NCBI GenBank assembly: GCA_036873755.1
Contig: JAVTVY010051717.1
Location: forward strand, 124,001-188,000
Origin: Hanleya hanleyi
Lineage: Eukaryota; Mollusca; Polyplacophora; Lepidopleurida; Hanleyidae
Length of the DNA: 64,000 nucleotides
Reading direction: 5' to 3'
How positions within the stretch are numbered: the first letter of the stretch is position 1; every line of letters begins with the position of its first letter. Positions 57,715 through 64,000 of this stretch are shown here, piece by piece. Made by a program: the position numbers and the translations under genes. Under the pieces are notes generated by a model. That model was not told the DNA's origin. It saw only the letters and a list, made by a program, of their open reading frames with translations, and searched no databases.

Positions 57715-57890
57715 CCACAATGGCCGCGGCTAATGGCGGCTAATGGCGGCTAATCCGCCATGTTGGAAAATGGCGGCTAATGGCGGCTAATCCGCCATGT
57801 TGGAAAATGGCGGCTAATGGCGGCTAATCCGCCATGTTGGAAAATGGCGTCTAATGGCGGCTAATCCGCCATGTTGGAAAATGGCGGTGG
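57715..57890 (+). repeat. GGCGGCTAAT short tandem array
   Basis: Repeats of AATGGCGGCTAATGGCGGCT and AATCCGCCATGTTGGAAAAT in a ~51-bp period, four units. Each contains GGCGG/CCGCC inverted steps. It abuts the modular arrays of the virus-like element. Confidence 0.9.
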
Positions 57891-58525
57891 GCCACTAATG
57901 GTCCAATGGGGTCGAGTGAGGTATCAAAGTGAAGCATTCGTGAAGGGGCATCTGATGGGATTGAAATATCGGCATTCTGCGCATACGAAAATAGACGTTT
58001 TGGAGCTAGGGGAGCCACTAATGGGCCGATGGAGTCGTATGAGGTATCAATGTGAAGCCTATGTGAGGGGGCATCTGACTGGACTAGCGGCTCGGGCGTT
58101 GTCACCATTCTGGGCATGCGCGGTGGCCAAAGGGTATGGAAATAGACGTTTTGGGATCTAGGGGAGTCCCTAATGGGCCGATGGAGTCGTATGAGGTATC
58201 AATGTGAAGCCTATGTGAGGGGGCATCTGACTGGACTAGCGGCTCGGGCGTTGTCACCATTCTGCGCATGCGCGGTGGCCAAAGGGTATGAAATAGACGT
58301 TTTGGAGCTAGGGGAGCCACTAGTGGTCCAATGGGGTCATATGAGGTATCCATGTGAAGCATTCGTGAAGGGGCATCTGACTGGACTAGCGGCTCGGGCG
58401 TTGTCACCATTCTGCGCATGCGCGGTGGCCAAAGGGTATGGAAATAGACGTTTTGGTATCTAGGGGAGCCTCTAATGGGCAGATGGAGTTGTATGAGGTA
58501 TCAATGTGAAGCCTATGTGAAGGGG
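57890..58525 (+). repeat. ~153-bp tandem units (e/f-like), four copies
   Basis: Landmark ATAGACGTTTTGGAGCTAGG near 57,988, 58,143, 58,296 and 58,445. Each unit has GTATGAGGTATCAATGTGAA, GGGGCATCTGACTGGACTAG and TTCTGCGCATGCGCGGTGG. They are relatives of the e and f modules of the large palindrome. Confidence 0.9.
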
Positions 58526-58527
58526 CA

Positions 58528-58790
58528 TCCAGTCATGGGTGGGTGCATGTAAAATTTTTCCTGAAAAAAAAAACGGAACACGGACTTTATCGAAAAATCA
58601 GGGAAAATGCCTATATGGGGTATGGGGGGTATATAGGTCGCCGGGCTTAACGGGGCTTGCCTCTCAATAGAGTTATCTCCCCCTAGTTCCAGGGTGTGTG
58701 TATGTAAAAAATTTCCTGAAAAAATACGGAACACGGACTTTATCCTAAATTACGGGAAAATGCCTATATGGGGTATGGGGGGGGTATAGG
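58528..58790 (+). repeat. c'-module, two units
   Basis: Two units with GTGTATGTAAAAAATTTCCT, ACGGAACACGGACTTTATC and GGGAAAATGCCTATATGGGG. This corresponds to the c-module (ATATAAAAAGCGGAACACGG, GGACTTTACCCC) of the palindrome arms and of the 17.3-18.3 kb array. Confidence 0.85.
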
Positions 58791-59330
58791 ACCATCCTGG
58801 GAAACCTACTTCTCGACATTTGCGGCATAGGTTGTGGGGTCTCGTTTTCTTAGTCTCGTCAAGACAAACATGATAGGAAGTGTCGCGGAGCGAATCGTTG
58901 AAATTTTTGGAAAAAGTTCAGGGAGACCCATATAGTCCCACACTAGGGTTATAGGACCAATGTTTGCCCCACTGGGAAACCTACTTCTAGACATTTGCGG
59001 TATGGTTGTTTGGATTTGTTTTCTTAGTCTCGTCAAGACAAACATGATAGGAAGTGTCCCGGCACGAAACGGTGAAATTTTTGAAAAAGTACCATATAGC
59101 CCCATATAGACCCATATACGGGTTATGGGGGTATAGGTCCAATGTTTGTCCCACTGGGAAACCTACTTCTATACATTTGCGGTATGGTTGTTTGGATTTG
59201 TTTTCTTAGTCTCGTCAAGACAAACATGATAGGAAGTGTCCCGGCACGAAACGTTGAAATTTTTGAAAAAAGTCACCGAGGCCTGGGTAGGCCCATAGGC
59301 CTATACTGCATGGCTATGGGGTATAGGTCC
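58790..59330 (+). repeat. d'-module, three ~175-bp units
   Basis: Three units with CACTGGGAAACCTACTTCTA, TTTTCTTAGTCTCGTCAAGA and GAAACGGTGAAATTTTTGAA. The order cytosine-rich boundary, guanine-rich GTATAGG and GCCCATAGGCCTA step parallels the d-module at 29,185-29,790. Confidence 0.8.
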
Positions 59331-59760
59331 ATACCGGGTGGACGTGTTGGAGTCTAGGTGAGCCCCAAATGATCCTATGGTGTCGTATGAGGTCTTATTT
59401 TCAAGCTCTCATGCAGGAGCATCCGACTAGACTAATGGTTCGTCCGTTGTCGATAGGTTGCCCATGCGCAGTCTGGCCGTAGTATAGAAGCGGGCATTTT
59501 GGGGGATATGTGGGTATGTGTTTGGGGTAGAGATGGGCTATTCACGGTTCGAATGGGTTGTGTGAGGTATCATTGTGAAGCCTATGTGAGGGGGCATCTG
59601 ATGGACTGGGTGTGGGGTTGAAATATCGTCATTCTGCGCATGCGCGGAAGACCAAGGGTATGGAAATAGCCGTGTTGGGGTCTAGGGCAGCCACTAATGG
59701 ACCGATGGGGTCGAGAGAGCTATCCATGTGAATCCTAGGTGGGGGAGCATCCACCTGGAC
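59330..59760 (+). repeat. e'/f'-module, innermost repeat block
   Basis: GTATGAGGTCTTATTTTCAA and GCATCCGACTAGACTAATGG, then CATGCGCAGTCTGGCCGTAG, TGTTTGGGGTAGAGATGGGC and a further TGCGCATGCGCGG unit. This follows the same order as modules e and f in the palindrome arms. It is the innermost block before the capsid/protease cluster. Confidence 0.85.
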
Positions 59761-60350
59761 TAACATTCACGTGGTTTGGTGGGTCTGCGCAAGTGTGTGA
59801 CGTCACTTCCGATTTTTCTGAATGCTCAAACACTACCTCCAACTTTCCTGGCCCGCAGCCTGGCCCGGCCCGCCCCGGCCGCAGCGCGCGCGGGAGCGAT
59901 CTGATGCCGCAGCGCGCGCGCGCGTCATCACCAGCAGTGCGCGGATGAATGTCGGGTCAAAAGGTCAAAGGTCACATCCAGGTCAAACGGTCCAAGGTCT
60001 CCCTTTCGGCAAGGTTCGGAGGAGACAATGTTGCGGCATCGATAGTCAGAGCTTGAACCCCAAAAGGGGATTGTAAATTAACCTGGGAAGGATGGGCAGT
60101 TCCATTTGGACCAATCAGCGGTCGAGAAAAAGAGCCAATGAGCGATCGAAAAAAGAACCAATGGACGGGTACTAGGTACACGTCTGCGCCTCCATCCGGG
60201 TACTGGGATGCTTTCGCCCACGTCCGCGCCTACATCCGGGTTCTTGTACACCCGGGTAATGTTTTCTGGACATGGATGGGTTACCTTTGGCTCCATTCTA
60301 GGCCACTGATTGGCTAATACGGTGTTCAAAGTCAGTTTCATGCATTATGC
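59761..60350. other. GC-rich spacer with CCAAT-type repeats
   Basis: 59,850-59,945 is GC-rich with GCAGCGCGCGCG runs. From 60,105 three steps with CCAATCAGCGGTCGAGAAAA / CCAATGAGCGATCGAAAAAA / CCAATGGACGGGTACT follow each other. Then GCGCCTCCATCCGGGTACTG and GCGCCTACATCCGGGTTCTT form a second direct pair. The genes to the right read towards this region, so it is downstream flank. The CCAAT steps might serve a promoter on the plus strand, but no gene follows. Confidence 0.55.
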
Positions 60351-60404
60351 TCATATAGAAAACACACAAAACAGGGTTTTTTTTGGTGAGATCTCATTTT
60401 GTTT

Positions 60405-60410
60405 TTTATT
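60405..60410 (-). terminator. AATAAA polyadenylation signal of the capsid cluster
   Basis: Minus-strand AATAAA, about 145 bp after the probable protease stop at 60,553-60,555. No other polyadenylation signal was noticed between the tightly packed genes, which suggests a shared 3' end. Confidence 0.55.
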
Positions 60411-60439
60411 CAGTAACAACAACACCGTGAGAACAACCA

Positions 60440-60590
60440 CGTGAAAACTGAAGCCCAGAACAAGGGGCTTGTACATTGAAAGAACTGAAGCCCAGAACAG
60501 GGGGCTTGTAAACTTAAGCCCAGAACAGCGGGCTTGTGTACATTGAAAGAACTTAAGCCCAGAACGGGTCTTGTACATTGAAATGATGGG
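60440..60590 (-). repeat. Tandem duplications of the protease gene's 3' end
   Basis: Four imperfect copies of a 35-50-bp segment with AAGCCCAGAACAGGGGGCTT and TGTACATTGAAAGAACT on the plus strand. One copy is the end of the protease coding region itself; the others lie downstream. The pattern points to slippage or replication-associated duplication after integration. Confidence 0.85.
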
Positions 60591-61025
60591 CGGCCCAGTC
60601 ATATACGAGTACATCGCGGTCCTTGGCCTTGGGGTACTCGTCAAACATCTGTACGATGGTAGATAAGGGTCTTCCCCGGCATCGATGGTACAGGTAAACA
60701 AGCAATATTGTCCGCACACGCTACTGGCCAGGCTTTGCAACGTTTGACTGTTCCAACACCACGTCTCTGTGCCTTGATCCATGAAGTCTGTTAAATCGGG
60801 ATGGAGGGGTGGCAGGCCGTACGGGTCAAAGTTTTCGCCCTGCTGTTCTGTCAAGTACACGGCCACCCAATGTTCACCGGGCCGATCCATCGGGTCCGTG
60901 TTGAGAACGTGTGCAGCAGGATACATACGGTCTAATGGGAACACATCTCGGCCGAACACCCCTTGAAACACCATACGTGTCTCTGGGTCATTCTCCAGCA
61001 CGGTGGTTATCTGGTCTGTATCCAT
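60553..61025 (-). pseudogene. Adenain-type cysteine protease, frameshifted
   Basis: Maturation protease of the adenovirus/Polinton type (C5/C48-like fold), which cuts capsid precursors. Start: ATG at 61,023-61,025 (MDTDQITTVLENDPETR), one base after the stop of the major capsid gene. The catalytic His is in GEHWVAVY, the acidic residue in NFDPYGLPP, and Gln-Cys in SSVCGQYCLF. At ~60,695 a base appears lost in a T-run on the coding strand: the annotated frame runs on into repeats to 60,351, whereas the next frame contains a typical protease C-terminus and stops at 60,553-60,555. Length without the break is about 157 residues, usual for these small proteases. The frameshift lies just after the catalytic Cys, so this copy is probably inactive. 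Confidence 0.85.
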
Positions 61026-61026
61026 G

Positions 61027-62340
61027 TTAGGTGGCAAAGTCACACAGGACGTTGCGCGCTTTGTCCACTTGAATGATGTTTTCAAACTCGGCGTAGCAGA
61101 TCACATTGACGGTGCTCCGGAGGGCTCGTGCAAAGTGGATTTCCAACCGTAAATTGCCTTGCTTGGCGAGGGCCAGCTGATGGTCGTTCTCTAAGGTAGG
61201 GGTCAAATCGAAACAGAACAACGTGTATCCGTTCCCGTAGTCCTCCCGACTGATCAAATTCCCTTCGTCCTGGTTGATTTGACCGGTGGCTGTAAACAGG
61301 CTCTGATAGGCTCGAATGAAATTCGCGCGCCCAAAGTTCGGTGTTAAGGCCGTGGCTGGGACCTGTTGTCCATCCACATGCAGGGCCACAAAATTGATGC
61401 CGAAATGTTTAAAGTCAAACGGATTCTCTGGGTAGGCTCCGCTGAAACTGGTATTTTCCACACAGGCCAGGATCAATCGCTTGGGTAGTTCCCCCAGGAA
61501 CAGGTTTTCTTTGTTGGCGCTCATATTTCCAGCAGGCACAGAGAACACTTTGGTTTGCACACGTCGGATAGGGTACTGGGCTGGTTTTGTTTCCAAGGCT
61601 TTCATGTGTCCCAATTGAACGGCTGGATTCGGTTTCACTTTTCGGACATACAGGACTGCGTCTTGGATGACAATCTTATAGTCAGCTGCATGCCCCTCTA
61701 CGTTAGTGGCCATCAAGGCGAAGGTCGGAGGCGCCCGTATCAGTCGGATTTTGATGGGGATCTTGTTCAAGAGGTACCGGTCTTGCATGAACATGTCTGC
61801 GTGCAGTCGACCCATGAGATCCACCGAGACGCCGTTCGCGGTCAAAGCCTTCCGTTTGCTATATCCCGTATTGTCGTTCTCTGCGCCCATGTGCTCGGCT
61901 TTGTCCTGGTAGAATAAAGCGGCTGTCAGTTGAGATTTTTTAGCCTCTCGTCCATGCGACAACAGCGTCTCGATGTAGGCTCGATAGGGGTACGTGTTGG
62001 TCGAGTCACTGATGAGTTCGTCGCTGAGAAATATATCCACCTGTTGAAACATCGAGTGCAGCCAGAGATTCGTCGGGCCCACCGTTGCTTGGTCCACGAT
62101 TCTGGAGTCATCTCCATTGACGATCTTGGCTTTCACATACAAGTATGTATGGGCTAAATCCACATAGGCCGTATCCGCATTACTGATGGTGAACTCGATG
62201 GGCCCTGTTGCGTTGATGCTGGAGAGCGGGAGATGCTCCACCCATAATCCTTGTTCGGCACTGGTCTGTGTGGGTGGGACGGTCCACAAATCAAATTCAC
62301 TGTTGGTGGAGGGACAGGACTCTGCGTGGATCAAGGACAT
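61027..62340 (-). CDS. Major capsid protein, double-jelly-roll type
   Basis: 437 residues, intact, ATG at 62,338-62,340, TAA at 61,027-61,029. It belongs to a family often labelled F54H12.2-like in invertebrate genomes, which I take to be the hexon-like major capsid protein of adintovirus/Polinton-like elements. Conserved landmarks: LWLHSMFQQVDIFLSDELIS, TYPYRAYIETLLSHG, MGRLHADMFMQDRYLLN, KIRLIRAPPTFALM, GYTLFCFDLTPTL. Length is as usual for the family. It starts three bases after the stop of the pX-like gene and ends one base before the protease ATG. An intact frame beside broken neighbours may be chance or young age of the copy. Confidence 0.82.
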   Translation of the reverse strand: MSLIHAESCPSTNSEFDLWTVPPTQTSAEQGLWVEHLPLSSINATGPIEFTISNADTAYVDLAHTYLYVKAKIVNGDDSRIVDQATVGPTNLWLHSMFQQVDIFLSDELISDSTNTYPYRAYIETLLSHGREAKKSQLTAALFYQDKAEHMGAENDNTGYSKRKALTANGVSVDLMGRLHADMFMQDRYLLNKIPIKIRLIRAPPTFALMATNVEGHAADYKIVIQDAVLYVRKVKPNPAVQLGHMKALETKPAQYPIRRVQTKVFSVPAGNMSANKENLFLGELPKRLILACVENTSFSGAYPENPFDFKHFGINFVALHVDGQQVPATALTPNFGRANFIRAYQSLFTATGQINQDEGNLISREDYGNGYTLFCFDLTPTLENDHQLALAKQGNLRLEIHFARALRSTVNVICYAEFENIIQVDKARNVLCDFAT

Positions 62341-62343
62341 GTT

Positions 62344-62748
62344 TTAAGAAAAGATATCTTGGGTCTTCGATGTGCGTCGTCGCTGGGTCGGTCGTCGACT
62401 GGTGCGTGGTCTCGGTGGGGCAGCTCTTTTATTCCCTACGGTGCGTTGTGCTTTGGCCACCAAGACGCCTCCCGCTTCTTTAGCCCGCCGTTTCAAGGCT
62501 TCTTTGGGTGCCGTACCCCCCAAGACATCACCGGCCACTTGCAGTCCACTGCGTACCGCTTGTTTGCCGATTGCTTTCACCCCACGCGTCACCAAGGGCA
62601 GGAACGTTTTGACGATGCTTCCGAGTATGTTCCCCAGTCCATGTCCTCGTTGCATGCGTGCACCACTAAAGACCGGAAGGCCACCGCCAGCCTGTTGGGC
62701 ATAATAGTCCATATAGCTGCGTGCATCGCACTCGTAAGGCACCTTCAT
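62344..62748 (-). CDS. Small basic virion protein, pX/pVI-like
   Basis: 134 residues. It begins MKVPYECDARSYMDYYAQQA and has GGGLPVFSGARMQRGHGLGN, a hydrophobic/amphipathic stretch (ILGSIVKTFLPLVTRGVKAI) and a strongly basic tail (RRPTQRRRTSK). In adenoviruses and adintoviruses, proteins with such a Gly-rich head, amphipathic helix and basic tail bind DNA or help membrane passage and are cut by the adenain-type protease. The head G-G-G region could be such a cleavage site. Its ATG overlaps the TAA of the upstream capsid gene by one base (TAATG). Confidence 0.72.
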   Translation of the reverse strand: MKVPYECDARSYMDYYAQQAGGGLPVFSGARMQRGHGLGNILGSIVKTFLPLVTRGVKAIGKQAVRSGLQVAGDVLGGTAPKEALKRRAKEAGGVLVAKAQRTVGNKRAAPPRPRTSRRPTQRRRTSKTQDIFS

Positions 62749-63518
62749 TATACAAAGTGGGGAGCACGTGCTTGTCGAAAATGAAGTATCAGCACCACTT
62801 TCCCGCGTTCGAATGCCACCGGTCGTCCCGTGTCATCTCTTATATCCACCGTGATCGTGTTGATGTCGGTTTTGTCGTACGGGTAGGTAGAGCATGTGAG
62901 TGAAACTGTGGGTGACTTGATCTCCATACAACTTTTTAATGGGCACCACCCGTAACAGAGGTGTGTTGATATCGCCCACGATGTGGAGACGTAGAGTCCG
63001 TACATACCCGACTTCATATCCATCGGGATCTCGCCTTGGTGGGCAGTGGGACCAGCGAACGTCAGTAGATCGAAACCCAGCATTTGCTGTAGGATAGGAC
63101 TCAGTACGACACTCGCGTTGGCGGTGACGATAAGCTGTGCCTTGTCGTTGTGTGCGTTGTAATCGAAGTCCACGTGATTCTTGAAGGGATAGTCTTTGAT
63201 GGGTCTTGAAGTATTCGTGACCTCCCGTAGAGCCTTATAATGCAACAGTCTTGACAGCCCACCCATGAACTCCTTGGGAGTATCGTATTGGCCTTCGGGG
63301 AGGGTGAGTCGGGTGTCTTTGCCTTCATAGGTCACCTCGTACCACACTTCATTGGCTCGCACGTTGTACCACGAGTAAGGGTATTGGATATCCACGAGGC
63401 CACATTCCCACCGCCCAGGTAAATGCAACGGTTGCGGTAACTGGGTCACGTACTTGGCCAAGGTGTTGTCAGGAAACACATCCAGCGAACTGTTACTGGG
63501 TACGGTGAGGTAAAACAT
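62748..63518 (-). pseudogene. Minor capsid (penton-like) protein with an out-of-frame internal segment
   Basis: 256 residues in the open frame, ATG at 63,518 (MFYLTVPSNSSLDVFPDNTL). Features: LPGRWECGLVDIQYPYSWYN, EGQYDTPKEFMGGLSRLL, LQQMLGFDLLTFAG and, near the end, DIRDDTGRPVAFERGKVVLI. I interpret it as a single-jelly-roll minor capsid/penton protein of an adintovirus/Polinton-like element, from its position and sequence type. Between ~62,995 and ~62,880 the main frame reads atypically (VSTSWAISTHLCYGWC), while the neighbouring frame is stop-free and reads like the missing capsid strands. Two compensating indels would explain this. The open frame survives, but the encoded middle third is scrambled. 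Confidence 0.72.
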
Positions 63519-63649
63519 GACGACTGAGCTGTCCTGCTGCTGCTGTTGGTTTTAATAGGTGTTCCAGGCCTTGGGTGGTTGTGTCCGGCATCGTGTTCGT
63601 CGCGTTGACTTGCTACGTGTCACGGCTCTGGAGATGTGGGGTGTCCTGA

Positions 63650-64000
63650 TCAAGGATGGTTTTTTAAAGGTCTGAAAAGAAATGTGCCCGTTGTGGTGGT
63701 GGTGTTTTGGGGGGTGACTCCGGTTCCCATTCGGATTCCCAAGAAGGTAGTGGGCCACTCGGCGATTGCTGGGTTCGCTGCATAAAGGTTCCCCACCAAT
63801 TCCTGTGGTACATGCATGTCTTTCAAGCCTTGAGCGAAGACCTCCCATCCTCGAGGATCCGTGTGCGACCTGCGTTTACGCATCAGGTCATTCACTAAAT
63901 CCGTCATGTGGGTCCCGGGAACCACCTGATTCTGTACCAGTAGTTCGCCTTTATCATTCTAAGTCATGTTAGGATTCTGTTTCATCCGTCGTAATACCAG
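63650..64000 (-). pseudogene. Conserved unknown gene of the capsid cluster, partial, one stop
   Basis: Enters from beyond the right edge. The frame reads LRRMKQNPNMT, a TAG at 63,959-63,961, then NDKGELLVQNQ, VVPGTHMTDLVNDLMRKRRS, DPRGWEVFAQGLKDMHVPQE and LVGNL, after which a low-complexity TTTTTG region leads to the stop at 63,650. From memory, proteins with a VPGTH-x-x-DLVNDLLR segment sit next to the penton-like gene in invertebrate virus-like elements; their role is unknown to me. The in-frame stop shows decay, unless an ATG downstream is used. 131 bp separate it from the penton-like gene. Confidence 0.6.

Noticed and set aside
62251..62784. 177-residue open frame on the plus strand opposite the capsid genes
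   Set aside because: Antisense shadow of the pX-like and capsid genes, whose minus-strand frames have clear homology.

Overview
This is an animal nuclear genome window. It has spliced exons, canonical GT/AG introns, tRNA-derived SINEs, Penelope-like and Ty3/gypsy retroelements, a LINE tail and very many foldback (inverted-repeat) elements. The SINE type, the gagtgagtga-type microsatellites and the capsid-protein family fit a marine lophotrochozoan, perhaps a mollusc, but the sequence alone does not fix the species. Only one host gene is recognisable, an acireductone dioxygenase (ADI1/ARD-like) gene or pseudogene with three exons at 48,481-55,237. Almost everything else is repetitive or mobile.

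Layout. 1-3,978 is a 35/36-bp satellite. 4,862-9,165 holds Penelope-like element (PLE) material: an RT gene broken by one stop, a second partial tandem copy, and an inverted GIY-YIG endonuclease fragment. 9,645-11,032 is a foldback element with a 6-bp target duplication. 14,628-19,690 is a nested pair of inverted repeats around a roughly 150-bp tandem array. 21,562-27,066 is a complete but inactivated Ty3/gypsy element (minus strand) with LTRs, PBS, polypurine tract and a 5-bp target duplication; a LINE fragment sits inside one LTR. 28,146-39,546 is an 11.4-kb inverted repeat whose centre carries two mirrored copies of one gene. Its left arm is interrupted by a 515-bp tandem array and its right arm by a TTAA-flanked MITE. 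39,575-45,500 holds two SINEs, two more palindromes (one made of GACGTC-centred units), a small C2H2 zinc-finger ORF and gene remnants. 45,500-57,000 is the host-gene region with scattered repeats.

57,890-64,000 is the most notable part: a compact minus-strand cluster of virus-type genes. In transcription order these are a conserved gene of unknown function cut by the window edge, a minor-capsid/penton-like protein, a small basic pX/pVI-like protein, a double-jelly-roll-type major capsid protein, and an adenain-type cysteine protease. This is the morphogenesis module of an endogenous adintovirus/Polinton-like element. Two of the genes carry frameshifts and a third has an in-frame stop, so this copy is old.

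The blocks of tandem repeats between 57,890 and 59,760, on the outer side of this cluster, recur in similar outside-to-inside order in the arms of the 11.4-kb palindrome, and partly in the 14.6-19.7 kb element. I infer that all three belong to one family of large virus-like DNA elements with long modular termini, and that the palindrome is a collapsed or foldback derivative carrying the zinc-finger gene from the other end. The missing ATPase, DNA polymerase B and integrase would be expected beyond 64,000.
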